From CAZPXZ01 sp965221505 (GTDB lineage Bacteria > Pseudomonadota > Alphaproteobacteria > Rhodobacterales > CAZPXZ01): DNA of 64,000 bases. The translations under genes were made by a program, and so were the position numbers. Positions 44,039 to 51,697 of this stretch are shown here, one piece after another. The stretch lies in assembly GCA_965221505.1 (NCBI GenBank), contig CBDCSI010000002.1, positions 1,054,001-1,118,000 on the forward strand. The letters are read 5' to 3'. Numbering within the stretch: position 1 is the stretch's first letter; every line of letters begins with the position of its first letter. A model generated the notes under the pieces. It saw nothing but the letters and a program-made list of their open reading frames with translations, ran no database searches and had not been told where the DNA came from.

Positions 44039-44769
44039 GCGTGGACTTCGACGCCGTCGTCCAGAACCTTCCGCTCTATCTCGAGGGGCTGTGGATCACC
44101 GTTCAGCTGGTGGCGCTGTCGCTGGCCTGCGGCTTGCTCCTCGCCGTGCCGACCGCGCTCCTGGCCGCCGCACCCGCTCGGGCGCTGTCGCTGCCGGCGA
44201 AGACGTACATCTACGTCTTCCGGGGGACGCCCCTCCTGATTCAGATGTACCTCATCTACTACGGGCTCGCGCAGTTCGAGTGGGTGCGGGAGGGGCCGCT
44301 CTGGCACGTCCTGCGGGAGGCCTACTGGTGCGCGCTGCTCGCCTTCTCCCTCAACACCGCCGGCTACACGGCGGAGATCCTTCGCGGCGCCATCCTCAAC
44401 ACCCCGCACGGCGAGATCGAGGCGGCGCGCGCGAGCGGCATGAACCGGTGGCAGATCCAGCGCCGGATCGTGTTGCCGAGCGCCTTCCGCCGTGCGCTTC
44501 CCGCCTACGGAAACGAGATCGTCTTCACGCTTCACGGCAGCGCGCTGGCCGGCGTGATCACGCTCGTCGACCTGTTCGGCGCCGCGCGGATCGTGAACAG
44601 CCGGCACTTCGTGCCGTTCGAATCCTTCGCCGCCGCCGGCGCGTTCTACCTCCTGCTGACCTTCCTGATCGTGGGCGGTTTCCGGTTGTGGGAGCGGCGG
44701 TGGCATGCGCATCTGCGCCCGCGCGACACGGCTCGCCGCCGGGAGCGGCCCTCGGCGCGCAGCGCCTGA
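44035..44769 (+). CDS. ABC permease, polar amino-acid type (HisM-like)
   Basis: A 244-residue permease, GTG start overlapping the previous stop by four bases. It contains FRGTPLLIQMYLIYYG, the family signature in the second span, and the EAA loop EAARASGMNRWQIQRRIVLPSAFRRALP near 130-160. Last gene of the DUF1989/amino-acid importer cluster. Beyond it begins the accessory region. Confidence 0.93.
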   Translation: MSVDFDAVVQNLPLYLEGLWITVQLVALSLACGLLLAVPTALLAAAPARALSLPAKTYIYVFRGTPLLIQMYLIYYGLAQFEWVREGPLWHVLREAYWCALLAFSLNTAGYTAEILRGAILNTPHGEIEAARASGMNRWQIQRRIVLPSAFRRALPAYGNEIVFTLHGSALAGVITLVDLFGAARIVNSRHFVPFESFAAAGAFYLLLTFLIVGGFRLWERRWHAHLRPRDTARRRERPSARSA

Positions 44770-44965
44770 GCGCGGACGAATCCCGGCGCGAGCGGAGGTG
44801 CGGTTCCGCTCGGTTCGGACCGGTTGCAGGAAATCGGCCGCCGACCGACCGCGCGTCCTCCCGGCCCCAACTGCGGCCCGCCTTCGTTGGTGTCGCGACC
44901 CGCTTCCCGGTATTGCGGCGATCGCGTGCCCCCCCGCTGGCTGCCGGCCGGCCCGAAACGGAGAC

Positions 44966-45215
44966 CCTTTGCCCGTCTCTCGGAGAGCCGCCCGGCAAAC
45001 TCGGCGTCTCGCTCGGCCATATCCCTCGCCAAGCCTGCGGTCTCGGCCCGGTCGTCGGAGAGTCGCTTCGCGAATTCGGCGTCGCGGGGCGCCGTTTCCT
45101 TGGCCAACTGTGCGAGTTCGGTCTTGTACTCCGCCTGCAAGACGTCGACGCGCTCGTCCAGAGCGGCAATCCCCGCAGCCGATACCGCACGGTCCCCGTC
45201 TTCGGCTTCGGCCAT
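44966..45215 (-). pseudogene. Truncated coiled-coil protein, paralogue of the gene at 49538-50161
   Basis: The frame from ATG reads MAEAEDGDRAVSAAG then IAALDERVDVLQAEYKTELAQLA and DMAERDAEFAGRLSE. This aligns residue for residue with the start of the intact protein at 49538-50161 (IVALDERINTRQAEYRTDIAHLA, DMAERNAEVAK). After about 83 residues the coiled coil ends and the frame runs on as arginine/glycine-rich sequence into the end of the HisM-like gene, without the membrane anchor of its paralogue. DNA similarity continues about 50 bases upstream of the ATG in both copies. Confidence 0.65.
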
Positions 45216-45254
45216 AGAGGGTATCTCGACGCCGACGCTTCGGGCACCGACCCG

Positions 45255-45364
45255 CGGCCGTTTGCCCGAGAACGGGTCACGATAATGCCCATGCCCCGGT
45301 TGAAGGGCGAGGCGTCGATCTGGGCCTGAAGCCCGGCGACGGAAAGCGGCAGCGTCTCGGTCAT
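45255..45364 (-). pseudogene. N-terminal fragment of a PaaI-type hotdog thioesterase
   Basis: The first 36 codons (MTETLPLSVAGLQAQ then IDASPFNRGMGIIVTR) match the start of PaaI-family acyl-CoA thioesterases, in which an SPFxRxLGI segment precedes the first strand. The match stops abruptly where homology to the upstream flank of the coiled-coil paralogue begins, so the gene appears cut by arrival or rearrangement of that element. The catalytic part is absent. Confidence 0.5.
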
Positions 45365-45438
45365 CGCCCCGCCGCCATAACACGCCCCGCCCGGCTGCGT
45401 TCCGGCATCCGTCCGAGTTCGCCAGCGACTCTTCGACC

Positions 45439-46758
45439 TCAGAACTGGCGCTGGAAACGCAGTTCGGCGCGATTGCGTCGGTAGCCGGCGGCCTGGGCGT
45501 TGCTCTCCCGTACTTCGCGCACCAGGGCCAGTTGCGGACTGAAGCCGAGCAGGGTGACGGCGCGGTTCAAGGCCGTAAGGCGCAGGATGCGAACGCGGTC
45601 CGTGCGCGCCCGGCCGTCGCGCGTCGGCGGGCAGCAGTGCAGGCCGGCATAGCGCGTACGGCGCCCCTCTGCCGACAGGCCGGCCGTGAAGCCGAGCGGC
45701 AGGTCGGCGGAGAGGCCGGCGCGCAGCCAGCGGCCGTTGCTGTCGCGCTCGGGCGTCCGTTCCGGGCGCTCGATATCGAGGCCGGCGGCCAGGTCGGCGC
45801 GAAGGATCGCCGAGAAGCGCCAGGCGCCGGCGAGCGCCAGATCGGCGACCGGACCGTCGAGCGCCCGCTCCAGCGCCCAGGCCCGGCGCGCCAGGCCGAG
45901 CTTCGCCGACGCCGTCAGACGCGGGCCGAAGCGCGCATCGATTTCCAGGCGCGCGCCCGTCTCGTCGATCAGCGGGCGTCCGGCACGCCAGTCGCGGCGG
46001 AAGGTGGCGAGCAGGCCGAAATCGACGCCCTGCCCAAGGGAAATCTGCGGGCCCGCATGGGTCGTCACGACCGTCCGGTCATGGTCGCGGCCGCGATAGT
46101 CCATGCGCCAGACATCGGCCCCGGCTCGGAGCCAGCGCCCCGCCGACAGCGGCCAGCGATAGTCGCCGCCGGCCCACAGGGAGACGCCGAGACCCGATTC
46201 GCGCCGCTGTGGCTCGTCGAGACGGAAGGGCAGGTCCCAGATCCACACCGTGTCTTCCCCCGACGCCGCATTGATGTTGCTGTCCGGCGCGAGCGCGAAG
46301 CCGGCATGGGCCGTCCAGCGCCGCCGGGCGCGGATCGCCTCGAGATAGCGGGCGATATTGGCTGCCATGGCCGGCGGCGGGCGGGCGGCCAGCACACGCT
46401 GGAAATGCTCGCGTGCGAGGCCGTCCTCGCCCTGCAGGAAGAAGGCGCGCGCCAGTTCGAGGCGCACCCGCACCAGGCCCGGCCGCTGCGTGAGGATGCT
46501 GCGGAAGGCCGCCACGGCTTCTGCGAGCAGGGCCGTCCGCCGCGCCTCTCCGGCGGTCCCGGCCGCGCCGACCGCCGCGAGACCCGTCAGGAAGGCGATG
46601 TCGATCCCGTCCGGATGGTCTGCGTGGAGCGCCCGCAGCGCCGTCAGCGCCTCGCCGTGGCGCCCAGCCTCCACCAGTGCCCGCGCCGCCTGCACGCGCG
46701 GGTCCGCCGACAGATGCGCAGTCGCCCCGGCGGCGCCCGCCGCCCAGAGCAGCAGCAC
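45439..46758 (-). CDS. Slam-type outer-membrane lipoprotein translocator (DUF560)
   Basis: A 439-residue surface lipoprotein assembly modifier. The N-terminal 150 residues are TPR-like (VQAARALVEAGRHGEALTALRAL; VRVRLELARAFFLQGEDGLAREHF), ending in the Slam string AANIARYLEAIRARRRW. The rest is an outer-membrane beta barrel with the hallmark APDSNINAASG near 160 and a terminal aromatic strand ending in RFQRQF. Known members (Neisseria Slam1/2) flip lipoproteins to the cell surface. It lies 58 bases downstream of its likely client. The start is uncertain: the GTG used yields a short hydrophobic leader without basic residues, and coding-like sequence extends upstream to the lipoprotein stop without an ATG. 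Confidence 0.88.
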   Translation of the reverse strand: MLLLWAAGAAGATAHLSADPRVQAARALVEAGRHGEALTALRALHADHPDGIDIAFLTGLAAVGAAGTAGEARRTALLAEAVAAFRSILTQRPGLVRVRLELARAFFLQGEDGLAREHFQRVLAARPPPAMAANIARYLEAIRARRRWTAHAGFALAPDSNINAASGEDTVWIWDLPFRLDEPQRRESGLGVSLWAGGDYRWPLSAGRWLRAGADVWRMDYRGRDHDRTVVTTHAGPQISLGQGVDFGLLATFRRDWRAGRPLIDETGARLEIDARFGPRLTASAKLGLARRAWALERALDGPVADLALAGAWRFSAILRADLAAGLDIERPERTPERDSNGRWLRAGLSADLPLGFTAGLSAEGRRTRYAGLHCCPPTRDGRARTDRVRILRLTALNRAVTLLGFSPQLALVREVRESNAQAAGYRRNRAELRFQRQF

Positions 46759-46816
46759 GGCGCCGAGCAGGGCCCGAAACGCGGGCCCGAAATACGGGTG
46801 CGCGATGGCTGCGGCC

Positions 46817-47902
46817 TTATTTCGTCGCGGCGAAGGAGCCGACTAGCCCTATTTGCGTATTGCCCTCGCTTGTCGCCTTGCCGGCGAAGGTTCCGGCCGC
46901 GAAAACCGGATCCCCGTCAGACGCGTTGACCGAGGAAAAGCGCCCGCCCCAATTGCCGCTGCTGCTGGCAATGGTCAACTCGTCGCTGTCCAGGGTGACG
47001 CCGCCCTCGAACCGCCCGTCACTCGTGATCGACGTCGAAATCAGCGCAATCTCATGACTGGCGGGATGGTCCGACTTCGTATCGACAATCTCCGTACCTG
47101 CCGGATTGGTGACGACTTGCCAGACGCGATTGACGTCGATCCTGCCATCTATGGTGCTAGTGCCAAAATTTGCATTGAGGGTCGCATCTCCCAAGAATTC
47201 CGCAAGGATCAGGGAGCCTTCTTCATAGCTGGTGTCAGTGCCTGTCTTGGCGGCAGACAAGCCGGCCGCGGTGCCGGTGTACGTCGCCGTACCGCTTTGC
47301 GGAAGCGTGGCGGCGTTCCGCAGATTCCGCCCGTCGACGAAAGCGCCGGCCTCGGCAGATGCGCCGGCGCCATCGTCGGAAACATGCAGCCAATAGCCGC
47401 CGGCCAGCCAGTTGGTGAAGCCGTCGTTGGAACCCACATAGAGCGCAGCGAGCGTGTGCGCCTCGGGCGAGGCGTTCCAGACGCCGTAGCTCGCGATGGT
47501 ATAGCCTGCCAGGCCGCTAGCGCTGGTCTGCTCGGTCGCGTACGCATCTTCGGACTTCAGGACAAGATCGTCCTTGCCGTTTCTTTCGATCGTGACGACC
47601 AGCTTCCCGTTCGCATAGCTGGCAGAAGCTCTGTCCGTCGTCATGCCATCCGCGTCCGCATTGGTCGATTGCGTGACGCTGCCGAAATTCGGTGTGTGAT
47701 CGGCGACGCCGGAGGCGGACCCGGACACCTCGGTCGGCGCCTGCCCTATCGTCGACTGCTGGTTCCGGTTCAACTCCGAGGTGACGCCGCCGGGAGAGGA
47801 CGGACCGCCGCCGCCGCCGCAGGCGGCGAGGGAAGCGATCAGCGGCAGACAGAAGGCGTGACGGCGAAGGCCGGGAAGGCGGGAAGTGCGCATGGCGGGC
47901 AT
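46817..47902 (-). CDS. Predicted Slam-dependent surface lipoprotein (TbpB-like barrel domain)
   Basis: A 361-residue lipoprotein. The signal ends in a lipobox (SLAAC, Cys28) followed by five glycines, a tether typical of surface lipoproteins. The body is rich in Ser, Thr, Gly and Asp and lacks cysteine. The C-terminal third (GRFEGGVTLDSDELTI, GGRFSSVNASDGDPVFAAGTF, then GLVGSFAATK) has the alternating-strand pattern and final GSFxA motif of TbpB-type beta-barrel domains handled by Slam proteins. First gene of the lipoprotein-Slam pair. Its ligand is unknown; known relatives bind transferrin, hemoglobin or hemophilins. Confidence 0.8.
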   Translation of the reverse strand: MPAMRTSRLPGLRRHAFCLPLIASLAACGGGGGPSSPGGVTSELNRNQQSTIGQAPTEVSGSASGVADHTPNFGSVTQSTNADADGMTTDRASASYANGKLVVTIERNGKDDLVLKSEDAYATEQTSASGLAGYTIASYGVWNASPEAHTLAALYVGSNDGFTNWLAGGYWLHVSDDGAGASAEAGAFVDGRNLRNAATLPQSGTATYTGTAAGLSAAKTGTDTSYEEGSLILAEFLGDATLNANFGTSTIDGRIDVNRVWQVVTNPAGTEIVDTKSDHPASHEIALISTSITSDGRFEGGVTLDSDELTIASSSGNWGGRFSSVNASDGDPVFAAGTFAGKATSEGNTQIGLVGSFAATK

Positions 47903-47935
47903 CCATTCTCGATACTGACAACGAAGAAGGACAGG

Positions 47936-47962
47936 TTAATATTCGCCGGCCGATTTTGTCAA
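47936..47962 (-). promoter_or_regulatory. Sigma-70-like promoter of the lipoprotein-Slam operon
   Basis: On the minus strand TTGACA (complement of 47957-47962) is followed after 15 bases by TATTAA (complement of 47936-47941), 34 bases upstream of the lipoprotein ATG. The stretch is conspicuously AT-rich for this genome. Spacing is slightly short. No Fur box was recognised. Confidence 0.5.
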
Positions 47963-47977
47963 TGCGATGTCCTTGTA

Positions 47978-48394
47978 TTAAGTCGTCGGTCTTACCGCGA
48001 AACCGGCCCCCGGCTGCCGATTCGCCGCCCCTCGGGCGCGCTTCCGGGCCGCCGGCCGCGACTTCGGCGCGGCTTCGGCTCCCCCGGCCGGTTCCCGGTC
48101 CCGTTTCGGGTTGTCGTCAGGTTCCGGCGTGCCGGTTCGGGCCTCCAGAGCCAGTAATCCAGCCGGCGGAGGCGATCGGCGGCCAAAGTCCACCCGGGGC
48201 ACGGCGTTGCCGGCGCGTTCGCGACGAAGTTGCGGGGTCAGGCGGGAGCCGGAGGCGGAGATTTCGACGCGCTCGAATGCCGTTCGCAGCGTTTCGGTTC
48301 CCGCTTCGTGCAGGCGGAGGATTCGTCGTCGGCTGCGCCGAAGCACGAAGACGGCATGGACCAGCAGGACCGCCCGGTCGCGCCAAGCTCGCAT
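47978..48394 (-). CDS. Hypothetical basic protein
   Basis: A 138-residue frame (MRAWRDRAVLLVHAVFVLRR...) with GC-rich third codon positions throughout. The N-terminal 80 residues look foldable; the C-terminal 55 are rich in Arg, Pro, Ala and Lys and probably disordered. No family recognised. It lies upstream of the lipoprotein promoter on the same strand. An ATG eight codons upstream is also possible. It could be spurious. Confidence 0.4.
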   Translation of the reverse strand: MRAWRDRAVLLVHAVFVLRRSRRRILRLHEAGTETLRTAFERVEISASGSRLTPQLRRERAGNAVPRVDFGRRSPPPAGLLALEARTGTPEPDDNPKRDREPAGGAEAAPKSRPAARKRARGAANRQPGAGFAVRPTT

Positions 48395-48575
48395 GTTCGA
48401 GTTCGGTGTCCTACGCACCAGCCTTTCCGAAAATGCGGAGCCACCTCAACCATCCGACCGCTCGGCTACTCCAGCGATCAACCTGCGGCAAGAATTTCGG
48501 TCCTAGCCAGTCGAGCGGCGACAGAGACCTACCGTCAGTGTCGGAGGCCGAAGGGCGATCCGGTTCGGCCGGCCC

Positions 48576-48950
48576 CTACCCCAGCCAGTCAATGTCCTGG
48601 TCCGGGGTGATTGCAGGTGCGCCGCCTTCAGACTGGCTGTCACCAGACCGATCGGGCTTGCTGGCAAACGCCTGTCGAGGCGTCCGCTTCGCGCCCTGCG
48701 CGATCCGTTGGGCGGTCTTCCCGAAGTCGCGCCCTTCGCGGAGTACGTCCGGGCGACTCCGCTCGTCCGGCACCGAAGGCGGCTCGGCCCTGTATACCGT
48801 GGCTCGCGCGACGACGGCGGTGAGGCCGACGCCGGTCATCACGCCTTGCGAGGCCCCAGTGTGGCGACAGTCGTGGATGCGGAGGCCCGGCAGCCCCGCC
48901 ACGTCGCGGACACCCACGCAAGCGGACAATTCCGCTTCGTCAGATTGCAC
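48576..48950 (-). pseudogene. Remnant of a tyrosine recombinase (integrase)
   Basis: Within a 124-codon frame the segment VAGLPGLRIHDCRHTGASQG then VMTGVGLTAV is the box II region of phage-type integrases (consensus LRIHDLRHTxAS). The downstream LGH and catalytic Tyr context are lost, although a stretch resembling the final helix (KTAQRIAQGAK) remains. The N-terminal two thirds are absent. It marks an old integrated element. Confidence 0.6.
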
Positions 48951-49189
48951 GATTCATGGACTGGCGGATCCACGGAAAAGAGCCGATCGTTTCGGTGGAA
49001 GACAACTGCAACACTTGAGGACTCGGTCGACTTGCACCGGGCCCCCGTCTTGGAGCCTGTTCCTGGAGACCTAGAGATCGAAAGCGGCCCCGATCGGCGG
49101 CATGCTCCGAGAAGCAAGACACAACATTAGAGAGGAAATGCCACCTGGCTTGGACCGAGGCCAAGCGCCAGAACCATATGCGCCCGGAC
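48951..49189. other. Scar region between mobile-element remnants
   Basis: About 240 bases between the integrase and transposase fragments. No gene or clear terminal inverted repeat is seen. Base composition is mixed. I take it as degraded mobile-element sequence. Confidence 0.4.
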
Positions 49190-49309
49190 ATGTCGCAGCA
49201 ACACGAAGTGACCGACGAGGAGCGGGCGATCGTCGAGGCCCTTCTGCCGAAGCAGGGCGTGACGGGTCGTCCTCGCACCACGGAGCTGCGGAGCGCATTC
49301 AAGCGTTCG
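49190..49309 (+). pseudogene. 5' fragment of an IS5-family transposase
   Basis: The frame MSQQHEVTDEERAIVEALLP then KQGVTGRPRTTELRSAF matches the N-terminal helix-turn-helix of IS5/IS427-type transposases (TDEEWxxIExLLP...GRPR). After 40 residues the match ends; the DDE catalytic domain is absent. The element is inactive. I could not find intact terminal repeats. Confidence 0.55.
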
Positions 49310-49537
49310 ACTACAAGAATCAAGGGCCCAGAACGATTATTGAGTCTCCCTGTGCGCCGAGTTGCCCGTGAGGGGAGCGAGAGAAGGTTAGCAACAACAG
49401 CAATAGCTTCGTCGTACTAAAGACTCGTGATTCGGGCTTTTGGAAGCGTTTGGGCCCCACGTGGTCGATACCCAGGAAACGGTTCAACGCTTGTCGACGT
49501 TCAATGGCCAGCCTTAAGGGTCTCCCGGTCGGGCCAT

Positions 49538-50161
49538 TCAAGTCAGGTAACCCACGATGGCAGCCCCGACACCCACAATCGCGACAATGGACAGGGTGAA
49601 CTGCGTCTGCCGCTTTGCGTTTCCGGCATCGTACTTCGCAATGTCCTTTGCCAAGCCAGCAATCTCGGCCTTGTTCTCGGCCCAACGTTTGCTGCTTTCG
49701 GATTCGCGCTCCGCCATTCTACTCGCCAAGCCGGCAATCTCGGCCTTGAGTTCGACCTTGAGTTCGGCCAAACGCATGCTGTTGTCGGAATCACGCTCCG
49801 CCATTCTACTTGCCAAGCCGGCAATCTCGGCCTTGAGTTCGACCTTGAGTTCGGCCAAACGTATGCTGCTTTCGGAGTCACGCTCCGCCATGTCTCTTAC
49901 GATGCCGGCAATCTCTGTTTTGTTCTCGGATATCCACTTGGCGACTTCGGCGTTCCGCTCCGCCATGTCTCTTACGATGCCGGCAATCTCTGCCTTGTTC
50001 TCGGATATCCACTTGGCGACTTCGGCGTTCCGCTCCGCCATGTCCCGTGCCAAGTGTGCGATATCGGTTCTGTATTCCGCCTGCCTAGTGTTGATGCGTT
50101 CGTCCAGAGCGACAATCCTGGCCGCCAATTCCCCGCGATCCCTGTCTTTGGTCTCGACCAT
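49538..50161 (-). CDS. Repeat-containing coiled-coil protein with C-terminal membrane anchor
   Basis: A 207-residue protein that is almost wholly helical: repeated units of the form MAERxxExxKxxxENKAEIAGL, then a single C-terminal span (FTLSIVAIVGVGAAIVGYLT reading to the stop). It should be tail-anchored in the inner membrane with the coil in the cytoplasm. The coil is built from direct DNA repeats (two 87-bp and two 75-bp units). A truncated paralogue lies at 44966-45215. No function is known to me; similar small coiled-coil/TM proteins are usually annotated hypothetical. Codon use is less GC-rich than in core genes. Confidence 0.7.
   Translation of the reverse strand: MVETKDRDRGELAARIVALDERINTRQAEYRTDIAHLARDMAERNAEVAKWISENKAEIAGIVRDMAERNAEVAKWISENKTEIAGIVRDMAERDSESSIRLAELKVELKAEIAGLASRMAERDSDNSMRLAELKVELKAEIAGLASRMAERESESSKRWAENKAEIAGLAKDIAKYDAGNAKRQTQFTLSIVAIVGVGAAIVGYLT
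49715..49888. repeat. Two tandem 87-bp units inside the coiled-coil gene
   Basis: Units start at 49715 and 49802 and differ at only about five positions. Each encodes 29 residues (RMAERDSDNSMRLAELK then VELKAEIAGLAS). The length is a multiple of three, so the duplication keeps the frame and lengthens the coil. Confidence 0.85.
49889..50038. repeat. Two tandem 75-bp units inside the coiled-coil gene
   Basis: Units start at 49889 and 49964 and differ at about two positions, so the duplication is recent. Each encodes 25 residues (RDMAERNAEVAKWISEN then KAEIAGIV). It directly adjoins the 87-bp repeats. Confidence 0.85.
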
Positions 50162-50551
50162 GGCGAATATCCTGACCCTGATGCCACGGGCACCGACACG
50201 CGGCTGGCCGCGCCATCATGGCGGAGCGTACGTCGCTTGTCAACAAATGCATCAATGCAGCCGCGATTCGGGAGGACGCCAGCGCAGTCAGCCGAGCTTC
50301 ACGCCTTCCGGTCCGACGGTCACCAGCCTTCCCGTGGACTTGCGAACCGGACGTTCGTTCCTCCGCTACTGATGGCCACCGTGCGTTAACCCGACTACCT
50401 CTATTTCGAGGCCACCGACGGCAACAGGAGAGCCGGAAGTCCCGGAAGACTGTTCGGGGCACCCCATGTACACTGCCCGACACCGGTCGAAGTCCATCGC
50501 AGGACTACCGCGAGCGGACTGCAGCGCCAACCTCTACTCTGGAGAATCGAA
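50162..50551. other. Gene-free stretch at the right side of the accessory region
   Basis: About 390 bases between the coiled-coil gene and a small plus-strand gene. Its first 50 bases (to about 50211, ending in CGGGCACCGACACGCGGC) match the upstream flank of the truncated paralogue near 45216-45264. The rest holds no convincing gene. Confidence 0.5.
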
Positions 50552-50773
50552 ATGCCTTCACAAGTCAAGCCGGGCTTCTGGATGGTCCTGGTCCCCGGCG
50601 CAGTCGCGTATCTGCGCTACAGGCGAGACAAGTACGCCAGGTCTCCGACACGCATTTACGAACTGCTCGAAGAACTGGGATTTCTCGACGGCGTGCAGCG
50701 CGACCCCGACAGCATTCGCGCGACCATCGCCAACCGTTTCGGCAAGCGCTATCCGGGCCTAATCCCGAAGTAA
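50552..50773 (+). CDS. Small hypothetical protein
   Basis: A 73-residue protein (MPSQVKPGFWMVLVPG...) with an N-terminal hydrophobic patch and a helical basic/acidic remainder (IYELLEELGFLDG, then SIRATIANRFGKRYPG). The RBS TGGAGA at good spacing supports it. No family recognised. It is isolated and convergent with the SDR gene. Confidence 0.55.
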   Translation: MPSQVKPGFWMVLVPGAVAYLRYRRDKYARSPTRIYELLEELGFLDGVQRDPDSIRATIANRFGKRYPGLIPK

Positions 50774-50931
50774 TTCCCGGCGCAAGAACGCGCAGCGCCA
50801 GTCCTACGACACGTTACGACACATCGTGTCGACGCCAGACCTGAGCCCGATGCGGGTGGCGATTTCCGGTTCGGCGACGCCTCTCCTCAAGCCTCCCGGT
50901 TCTGCCTCGACGCCCTGTCGGCGCCCGAGAA

Positions 50932-51633
50932 TCAGACGGAGCGCGTAAGTCCCCCGTCCACCCGGAAATTCTGCCCCGTGACGTATGCGGCGCCGTCGGA
51001 CGCCAGAAAGGAGATCAGGGCCGAGACCTCCTCCACGCGGCCGTAACGCCCGAGCGGGATGCGCTCCGTGCGGCCCGGCTTCTCCGGCAGGCTGTCGATG
51101 AACCCCGGCAGAACGTTGTTCATGCGGACGTTCTCCCCCGCATGCTGGTCCGAGAAGAGCTTCGCGAAGGAGGCGAGTCCGGCCCGAAACACCGCCGAGG
51201 TCGGAAACTCGGCGTCCGGCTCGAAGGCCGCGAAGGTGGAAACGTTGACGATCGACCCGCCGCCGCCTCGCGCCATGACCGGCGCCGCGAGGCGCGACGC
51301 CCGCACGGCGGCCAGAAAGTATATCTCCAGCCCTTCGTGCCAGTCCGCGTCGGTCAACCCGGCGACCGGACCGCGCGGCCCGTGCCCGGCGGAGTTCACC
51401 AGAACGTCGATCCGCCCCCAGCGCTCGACGGCAAGGTCGATCAGCCGCCGAACGTCCTCTTCCGAGCGGTTCGAGCCTGTGACGCCCACACCGCCGAGTT
51501 CCCTGGCCAGCGCCTCGCCCTTGCCGGAGGACGAGAGTATCGCGACCGCGAACCCGTCCCGGGCCAGCCGACGCGCCGCGTCCGCTCCCATGCCGCTCCC
51601 GGCGGCCGTCAGCACCGCAACCCGCGTCGTCAT
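50932..51633 (-). CDS. Atypical short-chain dehydrogenase lacking YxxxK
   Basis: A 233-residue SDR-fold protein. The cofactor loop is TAAGSGMGADAA, the NSAG motif is present (LVNSAGHG), the Ser-bearing strand is VNVSTFAAF and the end is VTGQNFRVDGG. Where classical SDRs have YxxxK, this one reads SAVFR (PTSAVFRAGL), so both catalytic Tyr and Lys are replaced. It may be catalytically altered or serve another role. It follows dhaK by 64 bases on the same strand, which suggests a function with the dihydroxyacetone-kinase-like pair. Confidence 0.88.
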   Translation of the reverse strand: MTTRVAVLTAAGSGMGADAARRLARDGFAVAILSSSGKGEALARELGGVGVTGSNRSEEDVRRLIDLAVERWGRIDVLVNSAGHGPRGPVAGLTDADWHEGLEIYFLAAVRASRLAAPVMARGGGGSIVNVSTFAAFEPDAEFPTSAVFRAGLASFAKLFSDQHAGENVRMNNVLPGFIDSLPEKPGRTERIPLGRYGRVEEVSALISFLASDGAAYVTGQNFRVDGGLTRSV

Positions 51634-51697
51634 CCCGCACGCCCTCCCTTCGACTGCGGCCGAAGCGCCGCTCGGGTCCGGCCGAAGCCGGCCGGTC

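Noticed and set aside
44646..44965. C-terminal continuation of the truncated coiled-coil frame
   Set aside because: The frame stays open but the sequence turns Arg/Gly/Ser-rich and overlaps the end of the HisM-like permease on the other strand, so it is not treated as coding.
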